From LSNR01 sp964603325 (GTDB lineage: Bacteria; Patescibacteriota; Minisyncoccia; Moranbacterales; UBA9337), in NCBI GenBank assembly GCA_964603325.1, contig CAZRUH010000020.1:1-12126 (forward strand): 12,126 bases of DNA, given 5' to 3'. Under the pieces are notes generated by a model, which was given only the letters and a program-made list of their open reading frames with translations, ran no database searches and was not told where the DNA came from. This document shows positions 1-5,900 of the stretch, in pieces. Made by a program: the position numbers and the translations under genes. Numbering within the stretch: position 1 is the stretch's first letter; each line of letters starts with the position of its first letter.

Positions 1-1360
1 CAGAATTTAAACTTTCTTTTTTTCTCGCTAATACATTTAAAACTTGCGCTACATTTTTAGAATATCTAAAAACCGGCAACCCGTTTTCAAGCAAAATATT
101 TACTCCCTTTCTAATTTTTTTATCTCCTATAAAAACAGGGATAATTACTTGCGAACTTTCGGTCGATTGCCTTACAAGAACATCAGCTATTTTTTCAACA
201 GGTGTTTGATCTTGAGCTGTTAGTAAACATATAATTACGCCCACATTTTCATTTTTTAAAATATCCAAAACATTTTCGTATCTTTTCTCATCAGCATCTC
301 CAAGTAAATCAATCGGATTATTTACCGAACTTTCTTTTGGCAATATCTCTCGTAATTTGTCTTTTGTCATTTCAGAAAAATCAACCAACTCAATATTGGT
401 ATTATCAAAATTGTCTACCGCCAAAACTCCCGGACCACCGGCGTTGGTAATTATTGAGGTTCTGAAGTTTTTGATTTTTTTAAAATTGGAAATAAATTTT
501 ATCAAATCAAAAAAGTTTTCCAAACTATCAGCTCGCAAAATTCCGGCTTTCCTAAAAGCAACATCCATCACTTTATCGCTACCCGCCAATGCTCCGGTGT
601 GAGAAGCGATAGCGTTTTTTGCCTTTTCACTTCTGCCGGCTTTTAAAATAATTATCGGTTTTTTTAACGATACCTTTTTAGCAATATCAATAAATTTTTT
701 TCCATTTTTTATTCCTTCCGCATAAATTGCGATAATCTTTGTTTTTTTATCTTTTTGCAAATATTTCAATAGCGCGGTTTCGTCTATTTGCATCTTATTT
801 CCAACTGAAATAACTCTGGAAAAACCAAAACCTTCCCTGTCCGCCATATCAATCATCGCTACAGCCAACGCTCCGGACTGAGAAATGAAAGAAATTCCAC
901 CACCTTTCGGCATTCCGCTTGAGAAAGAAGCGTTTAAACTAATTTTGGGAGAAATAAAACCCAAACAATTCGGACCGAGAATATTTATATTATATTGATT
1001 TGCCATTCTCAACAATTCTTCTTCTCTTTTCTTTCCTCCATTTCCAATCTCAGAAAAACCTGCGGAAATAATTACAAAATTATTAATTTTATCTTTTGAT
1101 TCAAAAACTATTTGATTAACAAATTTTGCAGGAACCGCAACAATAGCCAAATCAATATCTGATTTTATATCACTTACTTTTCCGTAGCATTTTTCGTTAA
1201 AAAGCATTCTATGTTTGGGATTGATGAAATAAATATTTCCTTCAAACCCCAACTGCAAAAGATTTTTTGCAATGATATTTCCTATTTTTCCTTTCTTGTC
1301 CGTAGCTCCTATAATAGCCACTGACTGAGGTTCAAATAATTTATCCAATTTATTTTTCAT
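1..1360 (-). CDS. ADP-forming acetate-CoA ligase (acyl-CoA synthetase), alpha region; partial, runs off left edge
   Basis: The frame is open from an ATG at 1360..1358 to the window edge, giving 453 codons with no stop. The product should be a cytosolic NDP-forming acyl-CoA synthetase, which converts acyl-CoA + ADP + Pi to acid + CoA + ATP, a substrate-level phosphorylation step. Visible evidence: an N-terminal CoA-binding Rossmann domain (residues ~8-130, with VAIIGAT at 14-20), a succinyl-CoA-ligase-like domain with ISQSGAL at 159-165, and SHTGALAGSD at 253-262, whose His254 corresponds to the catalytic phosphohistidine of the family. The last visible residues (~430-453) match the end of the alpha part. 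Off-window sequence would decide between a stand-alone alpha subunit (~460 aa) and a ~700-aa fusion with the ATP-grasp beta part. Acetate as substrate is inferred. No Shine-Dalgarno is visible. It lies 69 nt after ruvX on the same strand. Confidence 0.9.
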   Translation of the reverse strand, partial: MKNKLDKLFEPQSVAIIGATDKKGKIGNIIAKNLLQLGFEGNIYFINPKHRMLFNEKCYGKVSDIKSDIDLAIVAVPAKFVNQIVFESKDKINNFVIISAGFSEIGNGGKKREEELLRMANQYNINILGPNCLGFISPKISLNASFSSGMPKGGGISFISQSGALAVAMIDMADREGFGFSRVISVGNKMQIDETALLKYLQKDKKTKIIAIYAEGIKNGKKFIDIAKKVSLKKPIIILKAGRSEKAKNAIASHTGALAGSDKVMDVAFRKAGILRADSLENFFDLIKFISNFKKIKNFRTSIITNAGGPGVLAVDNFDNTNIELVDFSEMTKDKLREILPKESSVNNPIDLLGDADEKRYENVLDILKNENVGVIICLLTAQDQTPVEKIADVLVRQSTESSQVIIPVFIGDKKIRKGVNILLENGLPVFRYSKNVAQVLNVLARKKESLNS

Positions 1361-1390
1361 TTTGTTTTCAAACACCAAATTAACATCTAA

Positions 1391-1415
1391 ATAATACACC
1401 CAAAAAATATGTCAA
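1391..1415 (-). promoter_or_regulatory. Possible promoter elements before the acetate-CoA ligase gene
   Basis: In the 69-nt gap after ruvX the minus strand has a perfect -35 hexamer TTGACA (1415..1410). A TATTAT hexamer (1396..1391) matches the -10 consensus at 5 of 6 positions, but the spacer is only 13 nt, too short for a normal sigma-70 promoter. At 17 nt there is only ATTTAG. It may be a weak promoter or chance in AT-rich DNA. If real, the ligase gene would be a separate unit from secY-map-ruvX. Confidence 0.25.
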
Positions 1416-1429
1416 GCAATATTTCTTAT

Positions 1430-1861
1430 TTAAGACGAAGTTTGTTTTTCATTATTTTTATCACTTTCAAACCAGCTTTCCAATATTATCCTGGCAGCTT
1501 CGGAATCATCATTTTTTATATCTTTGCTGTTTTTTTCAATTAAATTCTTCTGAGCAGTTTTGGTGCTGAAAATTTCGTTTTGATAAAAAATTTTCACTTT
1601 ATCACCAAAAATTTTTTTAATTTTTTTTCCCAATTTTTCACCACCAAATTTTCCATTTTTAAAATTGTAAAAAGGGACTCCAATAATAATCGCACCAATG
1701 TTTTTTTTGCGCACTATCCCCGCAATATTTTTTATAATATTCTTATCATTCTTTAATATCGTATAAGAAAAAGCCATTCTTGTTTCACAATCAGAAAAAG
1801 AAATCCCGATTTTTGATTCTCCCCAATCAATTCCCAGATAATTTTTTTTATTTTTATTCAT
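1430..1861 (-). CDS. ruvX: RuvX/YqgF-family putative Holliday junction resolvase / pre-16S rRNA nuclease
   Basis: The product is a 143-residue RNase H-fold protein, near the family's usual ~140. Expected acidic residues are present: Asp12 in GIDWGESKIGI, Glu96 in YQNEIFSTKTAQ (the usual DER-T position) and Asp118/Asp119 in NDDSEAA, the C-terminal motif. Family members are described as Holliday-junction resolvase-like proteins and, in E. coli, as required for 16S rRNA 5'-end maturation; the sequence cannot separate these roles. The ATG overlaps the map stop codon by one base (TAATG), which implies translational coupling. The tail (~131-143) is polar and probably disordered. It is followed by a 69-nt gap and the acetate-CoA ligase gene. 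Confidence 0.9.
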   Translation of the reverse strand: MNKNKKNYLGIDWGESKIGISFSDCETRMAFSYTILKNDKNIIKNIAGIVRKKNIGAIIIGVPFYNFKNGKFGGEKLGKKIKKIFGDKVKIFYQNEIFSTKTAQKNLIEKNSKDIKNDDSEAARIILESWFESDKNNEKQTSS

Positions 1862-2634
1862 TATTCTATTTCAGTCAAAATTTCCACACCATTTTTTGTT
1901 ATTGCCACCGTATTTTCCCAATGAGCGCTCAAAGAATTGTCAGCAGTTTTGAACGTCCACCCATCATTACTTAAAATTGTCTCATGTTTTCCGGCATTTA
2001 TCATTGGTTCCAGCGCAAACGTCATCCCTCTTTTTAATTTAAATTTATTTTTTTTCTTATCAAAGTAATTGGGTATTTGAGGATTCTCATGAAGTTCTCT
2101 TCCAATCCCATGCCCGACCAAATTTCGCACAACAGAAAATCCTTCTTTTTCAACAAACTTTTGAACAGCTTTGGAATAATTGTCTAAAGTTTTCCCTTCT
2201 TTTATGACAGATACTCCTTTATAAAAAGCGCTTCTAACCACCTTTATAATTTTTTGAGTATTTTTATCAACTTCACCAACCGCTACTGTTCGCGCCATAT
2301 CAGAATGCCATCCCTTATATTTCATACCAATATCAATCTTAAAAATATCCCCATCTTTCAATATCCTGCTTTTTGTCGGTATTCCATGAACAATCTCTTC
2401 ATTTATAGATGCACATATCGTAGCCGGAAAAGAATTTTCTCCATCACCATATCCTTTAAACGATGGTTCTCCATCCAATTCAAAAATCATTTTTTCCGCC
2501 AATTTGTCAATTTCCCAAGTGCTAACATTCGGATGAATTGCATCTATTATCTTTTCCATAACCAAAGCCAATCTCCGCCCACTTTCTCTCATTAATCCTA
2601 TTTCAAAATCGCTCTTAATAGAAATATCTGACAT
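1861..2634 (-). CDS. map: Type I methionine aminopeptidase
   Basis: The 257-residue product is a dimetal hydrolase that removes the initiator methionine from nascent proteins. All five metal ligands of the pita-bread fold are visible: Asp101 and Asp112 (DIGMKYKGWHSD), His175 (VGHGIGRELHE), Glu209 (FALEPM) and Glu240 (AHWENT). His83 in EEIVHGIP matches the substrate-binding histidine. There is no N-terminal zinc-finger extension, so it is the plain bacterial type Ia form. It starts 12 nt after secY and overlaps ruvX by one base, so the three genes are probably co-transcribed. The secY-map pairing is a remnant of the spc ribosomal operon; adk, which often sits between them, is absent here. No Shine-Dalgarno precedes the ATG; the spacer is only A/T. 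Confidence 0.96.
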   Translation of the reverse strand: MSDISIKSDFEIGLMRESGRRLALVMEKIIDAIHPNVSTWEIDKLAEKMIFELDGEPSFKGYGDGENSFPATICASINEEIVHGIPTKSRILKDGDIFKIDIGMKYKGWHSDMARTVAVGEVDKNTQKIIKVVRSAFYKGVSVIKEGKTLDNYSKAVQKFVEKEGFSVVRNLVGHGIGRELHENPQIPNYFDKKKNKFKLKRGMTFALEPMINAGKHETILSNDGWTFKTADNSLSAHWENTVAITKNGVEILTEIE

Positions 2635-2646
2635 AAAAAATTAAAA

Positions 2647-3918
2647 TTAAAATCCGTCATAATCCCGCATAACCAATTGACCCTCTATTTGTTTAATCAT
2701 TTCAATAACTACCGCCACCACTATCAAAATACTTGTTCCTCCGATACTCATACTATTGATTCCCGTTGCATTCTGAACAATTAAAGGCAAAATGGCGACA
2801 GCTCCCAAAAAAATAGATCCTGATAAGGTGATTCTGTTTATTATTTTAGACAAATAATCAGCCGTTGCCTTTCCCGGACGAATTCCCGGTATATACCCCC
2901 CTTGTTTTTGCAAATTTTCAGAAATTTTATTGGGATCAAAGACAACCGCCGTATAAAAATAGGTAAACAAAACAACCATAAGGAAATAAAGAGTGTCATA
3001 AAACCATTTATTTTGGAATAATTGAGAAACAAATCTTGCAATATTCGCCACCGTTTGATTATCCGCATTAACAAAAAAGTTGGCAATAACTCCCGGGAAA
3101 AGCATAATAGAGATGGCAAAAATTATCGGTATCACCCCCGCTTGATTTACTCTCAACGGTAAATGAGTAGAGGTCCCTCCCATAGTTTTACTGCCCTGAA
3201 TTCTTTTAGCATATGAAATTGGAATATTTCTTTGTCCCTCATTGATAATAACCACACCAACTATCGTAATCAATCCAACAACTGCAAACATCAAATAATT
3301 CAAAAAATCGGTTGAATCAAATGTCGCCAACATTCTGGATGTCGCACTCGGTAGCCCGGCAACAATTCCGGCAAATATAATCAGCGACACTCCGTTTCCA
3401 ATATCTTTCTCCGTTATCAATTCTCCCAACCACATTAAAAAAATGGTTCCCGCCGTTGCCACAACTATTATGGTAAACATATCAAAAGCGTTAATATTTC
3501 CCAATATTCCCTGATTTTTCAATAGAGTCACCATACCGAAAGTTTGCACAATAGCCAACGGAACGGTTGCCCATCTTGTCCACATATTGACTTTCTGTCT
3601 TCCGGCTTCACCTTCTTCTTTTTGCAAATTTTCCAACGCGGGAAAAATCATTGTCAGCAATTGAAAAATAATGGAAGAAGTAATATATGGTCCGACACCT
3701 AATAAAACTATGGAAATTTTAGATAGACCACCTCCGGAAAACATATTCATCATTCCAAATAGCTGATTATTTTCAAAAAACGATTTTAATTGAGCTGTGT
3801 CCACTCCCGGTAGCGGGATATTCGCCGCCAGCCTAAAGATAGCTAAAATAGCCAATACAAACAATATTTTATTTCTCAACTCTTTTACTTTAAAAACTCT
3901 TAATATTTTTTCCAACAT
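2647..3918 (-). CDS. secY: Protein translocase channel subunit SecY
   Basis: The 423-residue integral membrane protein forms the Sec protein-conducting channel, partnered by SecE and SecA. About ten hydrophobic segments are visible. The N-terminus (RNKILFVLAILAIFRLAANIPLPGVD region, 15-40) is typical of SecY, followed by the glycine-rich plug near 61-70. Cytoplasmic loop C4 has GQRNIPISYAKR (228-239), and loop C5 has QKQGGYIPGIRPGK (337-350), including Arg347, the SecA-contact arginine. The C-terminal signature IKQIEGQLVMRDYDGF ends the protein, so the cytoplasmic tail is minimal. It precedes map by 12 nt. Ribosomal protein genes are not next to it: upstream is a metallophosphoesterase across an 85-nt gap with a perfect inverted repeat. 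No Shine-Dalgarno is seen. Confidence 0.97.
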   Translation of the reverse strand: MLEKILRVFKVKELRNKILFVLAILAIFRLAANIPLPGVDTAQLKSFFENNQLFGMMNMFSGGGLSKISIVLLGVGPYITSSIIFQLLTMIFPALENLQKEEGEAGRQKVNMWTRWATVPLAIVQTFGMVTLLKNQGILGNINAFDMFTIIVVATAGTIFLMWLGELITEKDIGNGVSLIIFAGIVAGLPSATSRMLATFDSTDFLNYLMFAVVGLITIVGVVIINEGQRNIPISYAKRIQGSKTMGGTSTHLPLRVNQAGVIPIIFAISIMLFPGVIANFFVNADNQTVANIARFVSQLFQNKWFYDTLYFLMVVLFTYFYTAVVFDPNKISENLQKQGGYIPGIRPGKATADYLSKIINRITLSGSIFLGAVAILPLIVQNATGINSMSIGGTSILIVVAVVIEMIKQIEGQLVMRDYDGF

Positions 3919-3961
3919 AAATCAAAATAATTTTATCTATCTGTTTTTTAATAAAATCTTC

Positions 3962-3982
3962 TTGTTTAGTTTAACTAAACAA
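3962..3982. repeat. Perfect inverted repeat between the metallophosphoesterase gene and secY
   Basis: Arms TTGTTTAGTT and AACTAAACAA (10 bp each) flank a single central base. The element lies 22 nt after the metallophosphoesterase stop and 44 nt before the secY ATG. On the minus strand it is followed by GAAGATTTTATT, a poor U-tract, and each arm has only two G/C pairs. A weak terminator, an RNA hairpin in the secY leader or a dimeric repressor site are all possible; the sequence does not decide. Confidence 0.5.
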
Positions 3983-4003
3983 TAGCTTTTTGGCAAATTT
4001 TTA

Positions 4004-4525
4004 TCAATTTAGACCGTTTATCTTTACCAAAATAAAACTATTCTCGTCAATATTCCAAACGGCAAAACTTGGTGGATAAAATTCATTGGCAACATTTCCC
4101 GGATTTAACATCTTGCATTTCTCTACATATTCTTCCCAAGGTTTGTGCGTATGACCATAAAAAACCACGTCGCATTTTTCTTTTTGACACAACTTCCTTG
4201 CCATATCCGGGAAATGTACAAAAAGAATATTTTTATTTTTAATTTTTAAATTTCCCACATATCTAAACACTTTGGCGTTTTTATAGTTAACAGCGCTTTC
4301 TTTAATCCCGCCAAATAATTCCGTTTTTAGAAAAGCATCATCCATATTTCCAAAGACATAATATATCTCTCCGGGAAAATTATTACAAAAATAATCCAAC
4401 GTTTCTTTTGATGCCAAGTCTCCGCAACAAATTATTTTTTTTATATAATTAATTTTGCAATAATTTATAACTTTTTTTAAATTGGAAATATTGTTATGAA
4501 CATCGGAAATAATAGCTATTTTCAT
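4004..4525 (-). CDS. YfcE/MJ0936-type calcineurin-like metallophosphoesterase
   Basis: The 173-residue cytosolic protein has the dimetal phosphoesterase motifs in order: D8-V-H10-N-N, CCGD (Asp36), GNMD (Asn60), a motif-IV histidine (His104 in FVHFPDMA) and YGHTH (His125 and His127), followed by the NPGN turn at 141-144 typical of this small subfamily. Length fits the group (~160-185 aa). Known relatives hydrolyse phosphodiesters in vitro; the natural substrate is generally unknown and cannot be read here. Motif IV lacks the usual second histidine of HGH (VHF instead). It follows the nrnA-like gene after 46 nt, so two phosphoesterases lie in tandem. No Shine-Dalgarno is visible before the ATG. 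Confidence 0.85.
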   Translation of the reverse strand: MKIAIISDVHNNISNLKKVINYCKINYIKKIICCGDLASKETLDYFCNNFPGEIYYVFGNMDDAFLKTELFGGIKESAVNYKNAKVFRYVGNLKIKNKNILFVHFPDMARKLCQKEKCDVVFYGHTHKPWEEYVEKCKMLNPGNVANEFYPPSFAVWNIDENSFILVKINGLN

Positions 4526-4536
4526 AAAGTTTAAAG

Positions 4537-4566
4537 AATCAAATTCAATATATTTGATTTGAATTT
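4537..4566. repeat. Overlapping AT-rich inverted repeats between nrnA and the metallophosphoesterase gene
   Basis: Two perfect 8-bp inverted repeats share the same bases: AATCAAAT (4537-4544) with ATTTGATT (4552-4559), and AAATTCAA (4541-4548) with TTGAATTT (4559-4566). They could only form alternative hairpins in the 46-nt spacer. A/T content is very high and no U-tract follows, so this may be chance. Confidence 0.3.
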
Positions 4567-4571
4567 ATTTT

Positions 4572-5528
4572 CTAAATAATTTTCCAGCCATTTTCAGTTT
4601 CCAAAATCTTGCCTTTAATTTCAAAACCGCTGGCCAATTTGTGCCCTCCACCACCGAATTGATGAGCAATTTCTGAAACATCAACCCCCTTATATTTTTC
4701 ACTTCGCAAACTTCCTTTAATAATACCGCCATCTCGCTCAGATAACACCAAAGAAAAAGCCGTTTCCGGAGCGGTGTTCAATATTGAAGAAATTTCAGCA
4801 ACATCATCATAGGTTGCATCACACTCCTCTAAATCTTTTAATGTAATAACCGTAGCAATCATTTTATTGCGAGGGTTTATTTTTGCTTTTTCCAGCGCTC
4901 TCCCCCATAATTTCAATGTAGCAAAACTGTTTCCTGAAAAAATAACTTTTGATATTTTTGATACTGAAGCCCCTTTGTTTAATAAGTTGGCAGCGGTATG
5001 CATAACTTTTGGCGTTGTGTTGGAATGTTGTAAATTACCGGTATCTCCCAAAATTCCCATCAATAAAAATGTTGCCATCTCGTTAGTAATCCTCGCATTT
5101 AAAAAATCAAATAAATCAAAAATTATCTCTGATGCCGAAGAATATGTCGGGTCAATAATTTTAACATCTCCCTCCAAAGAAATATCCGGATGATGATCAA
5201 TCAACACTACTGCTTGTCTGTCAGATAATTTGTTTTTTATTTTTTCAAACCCCCTTTCAACGCTATCAAGAGCAAAAACAGAATTGTATTGCGCTAAGTC
5301 AATTTTATTTGGATTTTTAAAATCATACACCATCAAATTTTTTAAATAACCGGGATATTCGTCAAAACAAGCAATATCTACACTTTTTCCTTCCTTTTTT
5401 AAATAACTCAACAATGCCAAATTTGATCCAACCGTATCAGCATCGGGGCGACTGTGAGCAAATAAAAGAATTTTTTTGGATTTATCTATAATATATTTAA
5501 TTGTTTTAAACTCTTTTTCAAATTTCAT
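4572..5528 (-). CDS. nrnA: DHH/DHHA1-family phosphoesterase, NrnA-like oligoribonuclease / pAp phosphatase
   Basis: The 318-residue protein has both domains of the RecJ-like DHH superfamily. The N-terminal DHH domain shows AHSRPDAD (His25, Asp29, Asp31), ALD (Asp88), the signature IDHHPD (Asp111-His112-His113) and GDTGNL (Asp162). The C-terminal DHHA1 domain ends with the glycine-rich substrate loop FGGGGHKLASGF (~291-302). Relatives degrade 2-5-nt RNAs and often also pAp, recycling the end products of RNA decay; which activity dominates here is inference. The start chosen is the ATG one base after the rbfA stop, because AGAGAGGTG lies 6 nt upstream of it. A GTG three codons earlier is inside that ribosome-binding site and would overlap rbfA. 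Neighbours infB-rbfA-nrnA are a common bacterial order. Confidence 0.9.
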   Translation of the reverse strand: MKFEKEFKTIKYIIDKSKKILLFAHSRPDADTVGSNLALLSYLKKEGKSVDIACFDEYPGYLKNLMVYDFKNPNKIDLAQYNSVFALDSVERGFEKIKNKLSDRQAVVLIDHHPDISLEGDVKIIDPTYSSASEIIFDLFDFLNARITNEMATFLLMGILGDTGNLQHSNTTPKVMHTAANLLNKGASVSKISKVIFSGNSFATLKLWGRALEKAKINPRNKMIATVITLKDLEECDATYDDVAEISSILNTAPETAFSLVLSERDGGIIKGSLRSEKYKGVDVSEIAHQFGGGGHKLASGFEIKGKILETENGWKII

Positions 5529-5529
5529 A

Positions 5530-5871
5530 TCAAACACCTCTCTTTATTGTTTTCAGAAGTTTCTCTATTTTGTCGGCATCCGCTTCAGTAGTATCAAGTT
5601 TAAATATTATTTTTGGAATAATTTTCATACTCATTTTAGCATTAAGGGCTTTCTGAATACGCTTTTTTTCATTTTTTAACGCCACCAAAACATAGTTTCT
5701 ATCAACGTCGGGAAAAACACTGATAAATATACGAGTATATCTCATATCATTTGTTGTGTCAACCTTAACAACTGTCAAAAAAACTCCCGGTTTTAAGTTT
5801 AATTCCCGATTAAATATCTCCGATATTTGCTCTTTTATGAAAGAGTTTACCTTTTTTGTACGCAAAGACAT
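5530..5871 (-). CDS. rbfA: 30S ribosome-binding factor A
   Basis: The 113-residue protein is a single type-II KH-like domain that binds immature 30S subunits and assists late 16S rRNA 5'-end maturation. Recognition rests on the N-terminal helix (RTKKVNSFIKEQISEIFNRE), the strand block LTVVKVDTTNDMRYTRIFISVFPD (T-D-R-A-like core, ~35-58) and the C-terminal PKIIFKLDTTEADADKIEKLL, which corresponds to the P-L-F-D...-I-LL end of the family. Length matches typical RbfA (~110-130). It follows infB by 27 nt, the classical infB-rbfA order, and its TGA is one base before the nrnA ATG, so the two are probably translationally coupled. No Shine-Dalgarno is seen ahead of its own ATG. Confidence 0.9.
   Translation of the reverse strand: MSLRTKKVNSFIKEQISEIFNRELNLKPGVFLTVVKVDTTNDMRYTRIFISVFPDVDRNYVLVALKNEKKRIQKALNAKMSMKIIPKIIFKLDTTEADADKIEKLLKTIKRGV
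5535..5543 (-). promoter_or_regulatory. Ribosome-binding site that fixes the nrnA start
   Basis: AGAGAGGTG on the minus strand lies inside the 3' end of rbfA, 6 nt before the ATG at 5528..5526. It is the only convincing Shine-Dalgarno in front of a recognised gene in this window and favours that ATG over the in-frame GTG at 5537, which is part of the motif itself. Confidence 0.65.
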
Positions 5872-5878
5872 AATTTTA

Positions 5879-5900
5879 AAAAAATTTCAAGAAATTTTTT
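5879..5900. repeat. AT-rich inverted repeat in the infB-rbfA gap
   Basis: Arms AAAAAATTTC and GAAATTTTTT (10 bp each) with a 2-nt centre overlap the infB stop codon. Only one G/C pair is present per arm, so any RNA hairpin would be weak. It could be a processing or coupling element, but chance in AT-rich DNA is quite possible. Confidence 0.3.

Noticed and set aside
357..602. 81-codon plus-strand frame over the acetate-CoA ligase gene
   Set aside because: It lies opposite a region with a clear protein family match including the catalytic histidine motif, and its own product resembles nothing.
2254..2595. 113-codon plus-strand frame opposite map
   Set aside because: Antisense shadow; map has all metal ligands on the other strand and there is no start signal for this frame.
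2841..3119. 92-codon minus-strand frame inside secY
   Set aside because: It is an alternate frame of the conserved SecY segment; conserved SecY motifs fix the true frame.
3930..3935. TAAAAT as a -10 box for secY on the minus strand
   Set aside because: The -35 at 17 nt is GATTTT, with little match, and transcription would start within a few bases of the ATG.
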